The notes: generated from the sequence alone by a model not told the origin. A stretch of 64,000 bases of DNA from Odobenus rosmarus divergens (GCF_000321225.1 NW_004450267.1:3828792-3892791), one strand, 5' to 3'. Shown: positions 21,700 through 35,030, counted from the first letter of the stretch. Numbers and translations are program-made.

Positions 21700-21790
21700 A
21701 CTGTGGCCCCTGGGCCCACTTCCTCATCTGTAGAACAAGGGGCGAGGCCTCGGGGTTTCTCAGGCCCCTTCCAGTTCTAACCCTACAACC
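21700..21790 (+). repeat. MIR3-like relic
   Basis: Sequence cttcctcatctgtagaac, then caggccccttccagttctaacc follows the MIR3-type ending. Confidence 0.5.
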
Positions 21791-22615
21791 ACCGACACCG
21801 TACCTACACCCGGGAGGCAGCTGACTCTAGTGGTGCCTGATGCCAAACGACACTGAGTTTTCTAAGACTTGGCCAAAAAAAAAAAAACACTTCTCAAGGC
21901 ACACTCAATATATGCCTAAAAAACTGGCATGACACTCTATTTTTATTAACTGAATCCTATTTTCTCAGTGATGAAAAGCATCATTTCAAAGCTCTTTCAT
22001 TTTCCTTTCTGATTTTCAAACGGCCAGTGAGCTTCCTATTTCCCCAAAGTTCCTTCCTCCGACCATCCCCACTGCACCAGGCAAGCAACTTGGGGTAAAA
22101 TACGAGCTCCACGGAATCATATTTAAAGGCATCTCTTTGGATAAAGTGAGCTTCCATTTACAAAGCAGGCACTGCTCTGCTCCCTACCGAGCACCTGGTC
22201 CTGCCAGAGAGTCCCTCCTGTTGCCTATCAGAGGCCACCACCCCTTTTCCCTGAAGGACAGTCACCAGCCGTCACTCCTGGGATGCCTCCCACAGGTGAT
22301 GAGACCACAGAAGCGGTGTCAGCAGGAACACTACGGGGCAGAGCCTTTGGCTCCCTCACTTTACAGGGGGTACAGTCACTGAACCAGCGGCTGGACGGGA
22401 AGCCCATGCCACAAGGAGGACGCGAGGCCATGCAGGCACATCTCTGGCGACTGCCTTGTTTTAATGAATCCTATGGGTCATCCCATGTCAGCGTCCTAGA
22501 AACCAAGTCTCATGGCAGCCAGGAAATGCAGCCTCATTATCGGATGTCAAGAAAACCTCACAGTCCCCACCCCATTTTCTCTCAAGTCACCAGACCCTCA
22601 AAAGATGCACCTTTC

Positions 22616-22812
22616 AGGGCGCCTGGGTGGCTCAGTCAGTTGAGTGTCTGAGTTCGGCTCAGGTCATGATCTCAGGGTCATGGGATCGAGCCCCGCCCAG
22701 TGGGGAGTTCAGCCAGGAATCTGCTTGAGATTCTCTCCCTCTCCCTCTGCCCCTCCCCCCCATGCATGCTCTCTGTCTCCCTAAAATAAATATATATTAA
22801 AAAAAAAAAAAA
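22616..22812 (+). mobile_element. Can-SINE, older subtype, plus
   Basis: The head gggcgcctgggtggctcag and tail aaaataaatatatatt plus A-run are present. The target duplication aaagatgcac(c/a)tttca at 22601-22615 and 22811-22825 has one mismatch. The body is diverged from the arctoid consensus (gagttcggctcagg, gaatctgcttgagattc), which suggests an older insertion. Confidence 0.95.
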
Positions 22813-22919
22813 AGATGCACATTTCACTTCCCTCCCCAGGGGCTGAGGATAGGGGTCCTAGGATCAGGACCCTACAGACCAAGCCCAAGGACTTGCTTAT
22901 ACTCTCTTGCTCTAGGTGC

Positions 22920-23065
22920 CCCATTCTTTTTCTTCTTAGGACTTTTCGCTATTTGTAATTACATATTTATTTGTTTATTTACTTATTGCCAGCCTCTCCC
23001 ATGAGACTGTAGGCTCCATGAGGGCTTATTAGTACCCAGTACCATGCCTGGCACATCCCACAACT
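22920..23065 (+). repeat. LINE-2 3'-end relic
   Basis: The words gagactgtaggctccatgag, ggcttattagtacccag and accatgcctggcacatcc follow the L2 ending (...actgtgagctccttgagggc...agtgcctggcacat...). Confidence 0.75.
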
Positions 23066-26000
23066 ACTGTTTTTTAAAGTAGGAAATACAAGACTCTCCC
23101 AGAACCAGATTCACTGCGAGGAAGCTATCCATTTAAGGAGCTGAGTGTCTCATGGGGGTGACTAGAAAAACAGCTATGCCAAAGAGCAATCAGGGCTGTG
23201 TTCTCAGGGCCACAGAGGCAAACAGAAAACTCTGCAGGGGAGAGGGGGTCAGGCGAGGACACCCAGGAGGTGATCCTCAACCCAAGTACTTAGAAGACAA
23301 GTGGCAGGACCTTACAAGCAAAAAGAGGGCCCACAGGTCAACAGAGCACAAAGCAAAGCCAACCAAAGGGAAAGGTGGCCACCTGGACCACTGGAGCAGG
23401 CTCCTAGAGGTCCGGCCAGGCCAGTGTTGCTGGGTATAGGGGTTGTGGCAACTTACCCACCAGAATGTCAGTATTTCGAATTTTTACGACCAGAGTAGCC
23501 ATACAGTCTGCATGGACTGAGCATCAGCCCTGTAGATAGGAAAAGAGAGCAGAGCCATCAAGAGATAGGTGTGAGAGCTGGTGAGACCATCTGACAATCC
23601 CAGGGGAAATGAGGGAGGAAGGGAAATGTAAGAGGAGTTCTTTGTTTCTGGCTCAGGGAACCTATGATCTGCCAAGATAAGGAAAAGGCAAACTTAGGAG
23701 AAGATAATCAGTTCTGTGATACGTGTTGACTTTGACGTATCTGTGGGACATTCAGATGAAGATCTCTAGAACCAGTCCTAAAGGGAACTTTCTAAAAGCA
23801 GGTATCAGGCAGACCCAGGGATAAGGACGCTGCTAGTGCACACCCATACCCTGTTCTCCTGGCTCCCTGCAGTCACATGGCCATCTAACCCGTTCCCAGA
23901 TAATGGACCATGAGCAGGAGGGACGGGGGTAACTTCTGGACTGGAACAGTGGGAAGCCACTGTACAGTCTCATCCCCTCTTCCCCTGTGAGCTGTGAGTG
24001 CCAGGTGGTGTGGCTGCAGGATGGAAACAGCCTAGACCCCTGGGTTATTGCTTGAAAGAAAGCTGCCCTAAAGGACTATATGCCCAGAGTGAAAGTTGCT
24101 TGGAGGGAAAAAAAACACAGGTATTAAAGCACTGATATTTCAGGGCCTGTTTGTTACTGCAGCCCAGTCCAGCCTCACCTTACTAATGCAGATGATGTCA
24201 GCATATAGTATCAGTCAAGGCACAGATAAGGTGAGCATGCAGAATCTTTTACCGGCTCACACACCTCAAAGATAGGACATAATTTGAACAATGGGATCAC
24301 ACTCCAGTAATGACCTGTAAGGATGAAGGGCACTCTTGCCCCACCCTGGGGTGCATATCACAATCTCAGGTAGAGTAGGGCTACAAAGAATGTTGAAATC
24401 CCCTCTAGGTAATTCTGGTATCTTTGGGCTCATACTCCACCCCCATGATCTGAGAATAACTGGGATGAAATGTGGAGAAGCAGATCTTGACGATGAATCT
24501 GGGTTCTGTTAGTCTCAAACACAGCAATTCACGCTTGTGAACCATCAGTGTGTGCCACCTCTGACACTCTGGGATTACTCGACTAGTTTATCTTGCCCCT
24601 CCCTCGGCTCCCCCAGTACCCCGCATTTGGACACATCCTGATGTCGGAGAGGCTGGGGAAGTGGAGTAGAGCAGGACATTAGTTTGTATCACACCGCAGC
24701 TTATGTGCACTGACTCCCTTATGCTTACCTAGGGACTCTGAACAGTCAAAAGGCAGAAGTGTGCAGCTGGAATTGATAATGTGAGGAAGTCAGTAAGAAG
24801 ATGCCAAAGTCACTGTTCCCATAGCAACACGCCTTACCTCATAGAACACATGCCCACAGTGTCTGCTGAAAGTGTGATGTTAGATGCAGGGCATGGCCAC
24901 TCAGAACCAAGGGGCAGGAATGCCCAAACCCCTGCCTGGGAACGGATTCCCCGGGCCTGCGGACACAGCTGACGTCCCCTCTGCCGCACGTCTGGGGCCA
25001 CTGCCACCCCTCTCTCTGGACCCTCACATTAGTGCATCCAGCTCGGGGCTCTGCTCCTTCCTCAGGCTGCAGGGGGTGTCTTCCTACCGAACTCCTCATG
25101 CTCAGACACTTTGCTGGTGATCCATGCAGACTTGCTCCCTCCCTCACACTGTTTACTACATAATCCTACCGTGGGCGCATGGGGTTCCGTTAGTTGTTTC
25201 TGCGTCCGTACTGCTCACCGGGCAGTCCTGCCCTCCTTCTAGCCCCAGCCCTGGGAGCCGGATCTGAGGACGGGCCTCAACAGCAAGCTGAACTCGAATG
25301 AGTGAACGCAGGACTCTCGCTTCAGACTTGCTCTGTTAACCACGTCCACCGAGGGTGTGTCAGGAGAAACAGAAACTCACCGACCAGCTTGCCGAGGTCA
25401 CGTGGCAGAGACACAACAGCAGCGTGCTTCCGCTTTCTGTCATTTCACTGCCAACAACTTTCAAGACCCGTGCCTCCCTCTTCTGTTCTGTCCTGAAAAC
25501 CTCGGCAAGCTGCTAAGAAAGCCTGGGTGCTCCCTTCTTGGGTGCCAGCAGGAAGTTCAAGCCACCGAACCCCGGCCTGTACAAACCCTCACCCCAACCC
25601 CAGCCCCCACCACCACAAGAACCCCAGGCCGGTCTCCCTTCCCTGCTCTCACTGGTCATTTCCAGACCAGTTTAGGAAGCCTGCCCTGCCCACCCCAGGA
25701 AGTCTCATTATGTGGTCTAACACCACAGGGGGGGGGGGGGGGCAGGAATTTGCTGTAACCGCAAGCACTGCATCTCCAGCAGGATGCAGCCATCAACTAT
25801 GAACTGACATGCAGCTACATCAACAGAGGTGTAGTGCCTCACACGCGGAGGTGAGAACATCGCCTTACTCTGCACTCCGCTTTGCGCCTGTTCCGCTCTC
25901 ACGACACCCGCCTCTGAAGTACTCTCCTATTCAGATCTGAGCCCCATACTTTCAGAGGTGCAGAGACCAGCAGCAGCATGCCCAGAAGCAGGCATCTGGA

Positions 26001-27169
26001 TCGTGGGCAGTCTGGAAGTTTCCTGTGGGGAACACACGAGGAAACTGGGGCTGTTTCCCCTGACTCAAAGCCGCCTTTGAATCCCTGAAAGAAAGGAACT
26101 AGGCTTCTTCACTGAAGTTAAGAGTTGGTACAAGCATCAACAGATAAAAGCAGGTTTTGGACAATGTAAGAAAGAAGTTTCTGAAATCCAAACATGTCCA
26201 AAGATGAAAGAGGCTGCTTCTGGTGGTGGCAGTTCCCCGCCACAGGGAGTCCAAGTGGCATGCACCCCATCATCTCACTCTCCGGGGATGCCACAGAGGA
26301 GACTCGAGAACTGATAGACGAATTGTGTCTTCGAGCTTTTCCCAACCCTGAAATTCTCTGACCCAATTCGACAACTCCCTTATCTCCACTAAAAACTGCG
26401 GTGTTCAATAGTCTGACCAGAAAAGGATATGGAAGGTTCAAGGACGGGTTTGCCGTCAAGTCCTAGTTCAACTGAACCTGAATCCCAGCCAAAAAATCAG
26501 GGAGCTGAAGAGATCCATGTGTGTGCACGTGTACGCGGGCACGTGTGAAGAGTTGGGGGCATGTGGGGGACAGAGGTGAGACAGAAACCCCAGAAGGGGC
26601 ATTGTTAGGTTACACATTCATAATCAATCCCAAGAAACAGAAACAAACTCGTCTGACTCACCCAGAGGAAAGCAGTTGTTAACTGGGGACTCCATTTCAT
26701 CCTTCCTGTGAGGGAAACATTTAAAGGTGATTTCCCAAATCTCACTGAGAGTAGTAAAGATGTGGCACAAATTGAAAAGCAAGCCAGTTACCAACTGATT
26801 TCCTCAGTGTGGCTTCTGCCTGGGAAGTCCTGTGTCTGCACCTCCATGCTGTGTCACTGGGGTATGCACCTCTGAGAACCCCTCCTCTGCGCTCCCACGC
26901 TGCACCCCATCCCCCCCCTTCCTGTTTTTTCTGCCCCACACACAGAACAGGACTCCACGCTGCAGACAGAGCAGGACTGGGTGAAACGGAGTGATGGAGC
27001 CACTGGCGAGGGACAGGAATCTCTGAGCTGCATCAAGGAGCGACCTGGGGCTCCGGGGCTTCCTGGGAGAGCGCTTTTGACCTTTGCAGAGCGAGGCGAG
27101 GGGAGCAGAAGAGGTGCAAGGAGGGCAGGTGGCCACACAGCACCTGGGAGGGGCTGGCCATGAAAGCCA
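23066..27169. other. long intronic stretch without recognised repeats
   Basis: About 4.1 kb with no Can-SINE, MIR or LINE that I could identify. It holds a G15 run near 25735 and an alternating purine-pyrimidine patch at about 26519-26545 (gtgtgcacgtgtacgcggg). Overlapping 100-130 codon frames near 25357 and 26804 are Pro/Ser-rich and look like chance. Confidence 0.45.
25728..25742 (+). repeat. G15 homopolymer
   Basis: Fifteen consecutive G follow caccaca. Such runs are unstable in replication and error-prone in assembly, so the length is approximate. Confidence 0.9.
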
Positions 27170-27181
27170 TACATTCATTTC

Positions 27182-27389
27182 TTTTTTTTTTTTTTTTAAG
27201 ATTTTATTTATTCACTTGAGAGACAGACAGAGAGAGCACAAGCAGGGGGAGAGGCAGAGGGAGAGGGAGAAGCAGACTCCTGGCTGAGCTGGAAGCCCAG
27301 CACGGGACTCAATCCCAGGACCCTGGGATCATGACCTGAGCCAAAGGCAGATGCTTAAACAACTGAGCCACCCAGGCGTCCCAGGCCAC
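27182..27389 (-). mobile_element. Can-SINE, minus
   Basis: It starts with a long T run and aagattttatttattcac and ends gagccacccaggcgtccc. The target duplication acattcatttc at 27171-27181 and 27390-27400 is exact over 11 bp. It shares the XXYLT1 orientation. Confidence 0.96.
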
Positions 27390-27400
27390 ACATTCATTTC

Positions 27401-28585
27401 TAAGTCCAGATCCCCAGATCTGTACACTGAGGCCAGGGGGTGGGAGTGGAACAGAAAGTCCCTTAGTAACCGTAGAGGACACTTCCACCCCGCAGACCTG
27501 GCTGGGCAGGGCCAAGAAGGACGGAGTCTCAAAGGTTTGCAGATGATTTATCCCTCTGGCCTGCCTGGTCCCCAAGACTGATTTCCTTTGGCTACAGCCT
27601 CCCCCGATTTCCAAGCTGTTTCCGGCTGCTTTTCTCATCTCATTATGCCCTTTTGAACAGTTTCCTGTTCCTTTTTCTTTCTAGGGGGGCTGCTCCTCTT
27701 CCTGGCTCTGTAGCCCTTGGAAATAAGCAAACAAACAGATAAAAGTCAGCCTCTGGGACCAGCCCCCACAGCCCCTCCTGGCCCCAGGGCTCCATTGGCC
27801 CCGTCTGGCCAAGAGGGACCAGGCAGCAGCCACGGCCAACGTGATCAGGCCCACACGCGCACTGCGCCACACACACCGACAGTGGGCTGGAGGGCGTGCA
27901 CAGCTCCCTCAGCCTATGCACATCCGCTCACCAGAAGCAGCAGAGAAACAGGATTTCTCCTTAGGAGCAACTCCAAGAACCCTATCACTATCACAAGACT
28001 TTGGTCATAAGAGGTTTCCAAAGATGAAGGTGGTAGACCGTTAGCTGTCAAGAAAAAAAAAAAAAAAGTGACCTGGTTCATCCCTGCTTGGCTAAGGAGA
28101 GTTGACCACAAACCAAAATATAAAATGCTCCGTTGATTGCAAAGAAATCAGTTTGCACAAAAGACAAGCAGGTGGAGAGTATAGGGGTAAGTGAAAGACA
28201 TGGTTAAGCTGAGGTAGAGGCTTCCCCAGCGGACCATGGGCAGTGAACAGAGCCTGGCCATGGGCCAGGAGATTAGAACTTAGAGCCCATTTTCCTCCAT
28301 GAAAAGAGAAATAAAGGTGTTAGCGTATTTCAGAAGGCAACGCTTGAGAAAGCATGGCTTCCTCCCCTGATGACGAGAGCTAAGTAAATCACGGTGCTCA
28401 CCCTTTCTGCACTGGCTGCGGGCTGAGAAGCTCTTTCTGCAACTAGGCACGTCTTTCCGGCTTTTTCTGAGGTCTATGCTTTCATTTGCTATATAGTCAG
28501 CCATGGTCCTCAGTCTCTATTTGTTTTTATTTTTTTAGCTTTGTGTTATTTTAGCAAACACCTCCAAGACTCTGAGGAATAAGGA
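27401..28585. other. intronic stretch without recognised features
   Basis: Mixed composition with an A15 run near 28052. No exon-like or repeat-like structure could be defended. Confidence 0.5.
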
Positions 28586-28589
28586 GTCT

Positions 28590-28825
28590 TTACTAGCAAC
28601 AATACTAGTACATGAACACTGTTTGAATACTTACCATGTACCAGCTATCATTTTAAGCTACTTCTGTATATAACTCATTTGGTTGTCACAGCAACCCTGG
28701 AGACAGGTGTTTTATCATCCTCACTTCACCAAGTGGGGCACTTGGAGCCTGGAGTAGTTAAGTGCCCACAGGTGGTATCTGGCAGAGCTAGGGTCTAAGC
28801 CACTGTGTTCTTCTCTATAGGCTGT
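28590..28825 (-). repeat. MIR relic, near full length
   Basis: It covers most of a reverse MIR: cttaccatgtaccagctatc, taactcatttggttgtcac, agcaaccctggagacagg, gtatctggcagagctaggg. Confidence 0.8.
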
Positions 28826-29194
28826 ACCCTTCCCCACTGCAGTGTGTATGGGAAGAGGCAGGGAAGATGGATGAATTACCTAATTAACTCACAGACTAAG
28901 CTCTCTGGCTAAATTCTGAGGTTAGCTCCAAATGAGCTGTAGTGTTTTTCTTGACAGCCCTGGTCCTCCAAGATCTCCAGTGACATATGCTATGACAAAC
29001 ACACTTTCTATGTCAAGAGGCACCCCACTTCTCCAGTCCAATTCCAAACCAACAGGACTAAAAACCACTACTGGCAGAGTTCCTGCCTTGTGCCAAACAC
29101 CGTGAAGGGCACCCTGACCCATTAACCCAAATCCTCTGATTCCTAGTCATCAGCTTTCCGAATACCGTGCCAGCCACTCAACCAGGGGTGTGCT

Positions 29195-29365
29195 CATGCG
29201 CGAGTCACCTAACCTCTCTGTGCTGGATTTTTCACAAAACTCTGGTAGCCACGTTCTTACCTCATGCGGTGGCTGTGCAGATTAAGGGTCAGGACTCACA
29301 AAGCACTTAGATTCGTGGCTGGCATCTAGTACGCACTCAGTTAATACCAGCCATTGCTGTTGCTG
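29195..29365 (+). repeat. MIR relic
   Basis: Plus MIR: gcgagtcacctaacctctctg, cttacctcatgcggtggctg, ggctggcatctagtacgcac, then ccattgctgttgctgcc. Confidence 0.7.
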
Positions 29366-29738
29366 CCACTCTCACCAGACAGGGACATGAGGCAACCTGT
29401 TCGCTGTGGCAGTACCAGTAGCTTCGTCCATACAGGGGACCGCATGTAGCATCTCCATCCTAAAGGTTTTATGTCTCAAATTACTCTCCAGATAAACCGA
29501 TTAGCCCTACACTCAAGTGGGCAAGCCTCCTGCCACAGAATGACGCTCACTGGATAAGCAGGGTGTGTTACTCCCACTGCCAAAAGCTTGTAAACAGTTC
29601 TTGCAGAGAAAACATCCTGCTTGGTTTGCATTCTCCTTCGGCCTCCTGGAAGCCTAAGCAATGAGCCAAGGTCTGCTTTCACCATCAAGAGGTGAAGATC
29701 TTAACACAAAAAGTCATTGGTGGAAGGAAGGAAATTAA

Positions 29739-29744
29739 GCGCGC

Positions 29745-29789
<45 letters not shown>
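29739..29789 (+). repeat. (CG)n(CA)n alternating tract, Z-DNA-prone
   Basis: Fifty-one bases of strictly alternating purine and pyrimidine: about 20 bases of GC/GT units followed by about 30 bases of CA units. This is an unusually CpG-dense microsatellite for an otherwise CpG-poor intron. Confidence 0.95.
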
Positions 29790-29790
<1 letters not shown>

Positions 29791-29999
29791 GACCTTACAT
29801 TTTTCATCCCTTTATGTGAAATTTATTTTTTCCTCCCAACAGGAACAACTACCTCCCCATAAAAGGTCAGAATTTAAACTGTTAGGTCGGGGCTGCCAAA
29901 ACAATTCCCTAAACCCAGAAAGATTTACTGAGAACCTTCTAAAGCACCCGGTGCTAAAGCATGTACCAAGGACAAAAGAATTTCAAAATCCAGAGAATA

Positions 30000-30185
30000 G
30001 AAAAAATGAACTATATTTCTAAAGCGTGTATCATGTTTTCATGTACTTCATCTCCTTTATTTTCTATAAAACCCTGTGAGTACACATTAGTATCCTCATT
30101 TTACAAATCAAGAAACTGAGGCTCAAGCATGACAAATCAATGAAGTTCACACAACCAGTTCGTAATGAACCCGGGATGAGACGTT
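30000..30185 (-). repeat. MIR relic
   Basis: Reverse MIR: cttcatctcctttattttc, accctgtgagtacacattag, cctcattttacaaatcaag, ttcacacaaccagttcg. Confidence 0.7.
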
Positions 30186-31170
30186 CAGGCTTGGGAATTC
30201 TAATCATCACTGTTCCCACTGAACTCTTGGGACTCAGGCTAGGACTGACTGATCTGCTCTTGGGCTCTCAGAGAAATTGGCTTCCATCTGCTGTAGCCAC
30301 TGGAGGAAGGTCAAGTCATTACCAGGAATCCAGAGGACTCAAGTCCCTCCAGACTGGGGTCAAGGCTCTGCTACGGTTGTGAACAAGATGGAAGTAAAAT
30401 TACGACAGGGCCCAGAACCCAACTGCTACTCACCTTGGTCCCCAGGGAAGGGGTGATTTGGAACTGACTCAGACCCCACCTCACAACACCCCAAGGTTTG
30501 AAGGGAACTAGCGTGAGGGTTGAATGGCCAGAAAAATCTTGAAGTACTGTGACTTCCCAGGGTCAAAGAGCTCTGTAAGGCATCTGTTTTGGGGAAAGGA
30601 GCAGTGTCCTAAATTCTGGAATGAAAATCTGCTGGAAGACAGGCTGAGTTATCTTCCAGAAAGAGGGAGAAAGAGAAAACCAAAGATAAAAATGAATGGC
30701 CTAATTTGTACAACACTTCCTGACATATATAAATTCATTTTATCTCCATAATAGCCCTATGAGGTCCACCAACAACAGTCAGACCAAGATAGACAGATGA
30801 GCCCTGCACCAAAGCCACCTGTGTAGATCCCTGCCTATGTTCTTCCATTAACAGTGAGTTGGTTCAGTGCCAGGAACAATGGACAAGCATGGTCATTGCT
30901 TCATTTTTACAATGACAGACTACACAGGTTTTCAGACACCTTCCAAAACATGCTAAGTGTGGAACAAAGAATGGTCTTTAGCACAATGTGTGGAGCCCTC
31001 CATACTTCTATTGATTTCCTTCTGGATTTCAAACTGTCAAACACCACTGGATCATAGCAAGGGGACTAACAGAATGGTATCCATCTTCCCTGCCTTTGCC
31101 TTTAAACTGAAACGTGATTAAAATCCCAACTCCCCTCACTGGCTATCACCATACCCTCAGACCACTTTAA
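30186..31170. other. intronic stretch without recognised features
   Basis: Nothing beyond a weak MIR-like patch near 30720-30760 (ataaattcattttatctcc). No gene signal. Confidence 0.45.
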
Positions 31171-31183
31171 GAAATGGCCTCCT

Positions 31184-31361
31184 CGGGGCACCTGGGTGGC
31201 TGAGTCAGTTGAGCGCCCCACTCTTTGTTTCGGTTCAGGTCATGATCTCAGGGTTGTGAGATGGAGCCCTGCGTGGGGCTACCTGCTCAGTGGGAGTCTG
31301 CTTAAAGATTCTCTCTCTCTGGCTCTCCCCCCACCTTCAAATAAATAAATAAACCTTAAAA
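31184..31361 (+). mobile_element. Can-SINE, older subtype, plus
   Basis: Head ggggcacctgggtggctgag, tail caaataaataaataaacc. The target duplication aaatggcctcct at 31172-31183 and 31362-31373 is exact. The body has indels compared with younger copies. Confidence 0.96.
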
Positions 31362-31911
31362 AAATGGCCTCCTAATTCTGGAAGTTAGGAAAATCTCCGA
31401 AGTGATTCAGAAGAACCCTTACCCTCCACCCCCAGGAAACCTGACGAGTCTGTCTGATCCAGGTCTACTTAATCAGAAGTTAGATCACTCTATTTTCAGG
31501 TCCCACTGGACAATCAACACAACCCCCTCCCCCCTCCCACACAGCTGGTAAAACTCCCAGCATTCATATTAGCATAGACTCTGTGGGTTGAGAAAATATT
31601 CTGGGAAATCACTAATCCTGAAGGAAGCACCCACACTTCAGTTAAGGAAAAATTCTAAAGTTCCTCCTTCATGTCAAATCATTCTTATCTCTACCAATAA
31701 AATGGACTACATTAAAAAAGAAGAGTTTTCTAGTGTCTTCATCCTTTCAGTTTCAGTTTCCCCAGTGCTGGCATTTTTATGCGGGTCGCTTTCTAGACCG
31801 TGCAAATCAGAAGTTGTAGCAAGGAGGGCTTGGCATCCTTGATGTCTAACTTTTGCAGAGCAATGACAGCACCACAAATGACTTCACTCAAGTTAAACAA
31901 GAAAGGTGGGC

Positions 31912-31959
31912 AGGAAGGAAAGAAAAGAAAAAAAGGTGAAAAGGAAAGAAAGGAGGAGG
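31912..31959 (+). repeat. polypurine tract
   Basis: Forty-eight bases of A and G (aggaaggaaagaaaag, then gaaaaggaaagaaaggagg) broken by a single T. It could form triplex DNA. No repeat family assigned. Confidence 0.85.
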
Positions 31960-33045
31960 TGCACTGGAGTATTGGGAAGAAAGTTCTGTTCTGTGAGACA
32001 GAGAACAATCAGGGTTTTGGAATGGTCGGTATCTTTGAACTTAGAATAAAGAATGGAAAAAGCAGCTTGGTTGGAGAACGTTCCATCATGATCATCTGAT
32101 TAGCGGAACACGAAACACTGAGCACATCTGCAGTGAAAGAGGGGAGGAATAAGGATGCCAAAGGGACACTCCCCAGAACCAACACCACAAAGACAGAAAG
32201 ACTAGAGCAGAAAACAAGTCACTGGTATCTTCTGGTCCTGCTTCTGGAGCAAAGCTATAGTCTGGACAGGTTTTTGATCCATGTTTGTTTTTTCACTTCA
32301 ATCTCTGAAGTCACTGAATGACCATGGGTAATAAGGTCAATTTGTGCTGATTTATAACATCAGCTTTCTCCCTTTAGAGCTGTGGCCCAAGTTATATGAG
32401 CCCCCAGTCTGAGGTCCTATGGTTTCCGCAACTGGACTGACCTGGCCGAAGGTGGCAAATCAGCTCACCCTCTGGGTGCTGAGGGACCCAATAGGGTTAT
32501 GGCTTCACTTTCTTCTTTCAGGTCCTTCCTGAATGTTAAAATAAGCCCTCTTATTCCTCTGAGAGGGGGTTCACACACCCATCTCTACACCTGGACACCC
32601 ACCTCTCCTTCCACAACAAGCCCTGACACCCTCCCTCCCCTCCCCGTATCTTTCCCCAACCACTTTCACTCAGGTTTGTAACCTCTTGACTTCCCAATGA
32701 AGGCCTTCTCTTTCCTTAACATTCCAGCTCTGAAGACTCTAGACTAGAGCTTCCCCACCCCACTGTCCACACCTGCCATGGTGGTTAAACCTTCCCTCTC
32801 ACTTAACAATTCCAAACCACTTCTTTCCTAGAGTCCTCAGGCTGCCTTCTGGTACATACTAGGTTTCCCTGGTACTTGAAAGCCACCACAGAGCTGCTCC
32901 CCAGACTCTGTCAATCTCCTCTTCAAAACCTTCCAAAGTTGGCTCCCCCACCACAACCCCACAAACAGAACTTTTTGATGGGCTTTGATGCGCTCCGTGG
33001 GGATCCTCAAGTCCAGGCCACACTCTTGGGTCCATCCCACAAAAG
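31960..33045. other. intronic stretch, possible L2 relic in part
   Basis: The part near 32500-32560 (cttctttcaggtccttcctg) is weakly L2-like. The rest is C/T-rich on the plus strand and has no assignable feature. Confidence 0.4.
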
Positions 33046-33049
33046 AATG

Positions 33050-33430
33050 CATGAAGAAGCACTTAAGCCACTAGATGAAAATGCAAACCACGTTACTCCC
33101 TTGCTTCAAACTCCATCAGCGGTTGCAAATCCCACTGTCCTCAGGAGAAAATTCCCCAGTCCTCAGCACAGCTCTCGATCCTGCCTAGCCTGGCCCTGCC
33201 TACCCTGGTTCCCCAGCAACACAGCACCTGTAGTCCCCTTCACTGCCCTTATCATGACTGTAATTAATTAACCACTTGTTCAATAATCTGATTAATATCT
33301 GTCTTCACTATATATTCCATGAGGGCTGAAACCACATCTGTTTTCCTAACCCCACATTCCCAGCTCATGGGGGCAGGGTTTGATGAGCAGTTGGAATTCA
33401 ATAAATCTTTGCTGAATGAATGAGGGAATG
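33050..33430 (+). repeat. LINE-2 3'-end relic
   Basis: Ordered L2 words: cttgcttcaaactccatcag, tcctgcctagcctggccc, tatattccatgagggctg, ggaattcaataaatctttgc and tgaatgaatgaggg at the terminus. Confidence 0.8.
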
Positions 33431-34900
33431 AAGTGCTGGTGACAGCTTCTCTGTCCACCTGCGTCCTGTTAATGGCAATGTAGGCTGAAGCTTTGCTCCT
33501 GATCCCCCCAACTTTCTCTTCTGTGTTCCTTCTTTAGATCTCGGCCTCCACAGCCATTAGCCCCCTTCAAGTTTTTCAGGAAATTTCAAACTCTCCATGT
33601 AGCACTATGAGGAACCATAAGAATACAGTCAATCAATCAGAGAGACAATCTCCCCCTAATATCTTGTTCTAACGTTTATTGGAATGACTTAACCAAGAAC
33701 TGCAACATATAGAAGGAAAAAGAAATAGGATTCTGCCTCTGGAAACCATTCCTCTAAGCTCCTTTGATTTTAATTGCTTTGCGTGCAAATGGAAGTAAGA
33801 GTCCCAGTTGACTGAAACTTTTTTCATTTGCAGCCAGAGTGAAAGATGCAGGCTGCATTCCAGTGAACATGCTCTTAATATTATAGGAAGACTTGGGGCT
33901 ATGGACATGCCTAGACATGATTAACAAAGCTGTGCACTTGCAAATTAGATGAATGCCAGGAAATATTTAAAACTTTCCTTTCTTACCAAACACTTCAAAG
34001 ACATGTCCTTATTTATTGTCAACCTTTTACCCCCAATTTAAAACAAAAACAAAGATAAATCCTTTCTCTCTGAGAAAAGCTCTACTAAAGAAAGTCACTG
34101 TGATATGAAATGCATCTCAAGGACAGGAGTTCAACTAATGCCTTAAGTTTCCCTAGCTCTAAATATAAGAGTAAATACCTGAATCTAGGAAAGGTCTGAT
34201 CCCAGAGATACCACTTCTAGATAGGAAGAAAATCTAAGGGACTGAAATGAATTAGTTTATGTCCTAAAGGTATAGTCCATAGGAATAGTCTCTAGCCAGC
34301 AAATCACACATGTAGGACTTGACCTTTACTCCTTGGGGAAGGAAATCCAGGAAGCAAGGCTGAAACAATCCGTGCTGGCTGGAGAAGACTGGAGCAGCGG
34401 CAGCTGCAGGGCTTGTATATTCCAGCAAAAGCTATATCTGGTCCGCAAACTGCTTCTGCAGTTTCCTCTCATTTCCCGAGCTGGGCAGACAGTGACGGAA
34501 GGTATGCTGCTGGCCCCGGGGAGCTCTCCAGAAACCTAAACTCCTGTAAAGGCCCGGTGAGGTGAGCTGTGCCAGGTATTTTCCAGACCAAGGGCTGAAG
34601 GTGCCTCCTGGGTGCACATGGTCTCCCCCACTTTAGATCCTCGGGAATCTGAAATGCTGATCACCAGCACTAGGGGCCCATCCAGCTCAAAGTTCAACAG
34701 CTAAAACTCCTTGCTCCCATTTCTGTCCACTGAGCCCTATCTCAGAATCATAGAATCTTGGGGTTGAAGGGGCAAAATTTCTTTCAATCCTCACTCCGGT
34801 GGTTGATTTTCCTCTGCAAACAAGCTTGTGTAAACATCAAGCATGACTCAAACATTTTGTGATTTAACTTGACAGAGACATCTCATAACCAGGAGGTGCT
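33431..34900. other. intronic stretch without recognised features
   Basis: AT-rich in its centre (33950-34330). No repeat consensus recognised by eye. Confidence 0.45.
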
Positions 34901-34904
34901 ATTC

Positions 34905-35030
34905 TACTATGCTGCATCAGACTGGCCTGAGTTCAAGCTCTGCTCTAGCTTTCAGATGTGAGATCCTGAGTCACATCTTCTCCCTGAGCCTCACTTTCCT
35001 CACACAATAATAGTAAACAATAATGATGCT
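34905..35030 (+). repeat. MIR relic, plus
   Basis: Sequence actggcctgagttcaagctc, tgagatcctgagtcac, cctgagcctcactttcctc is a plus MIR. It meets a minus MIR head to head. Confidence 0.65.
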
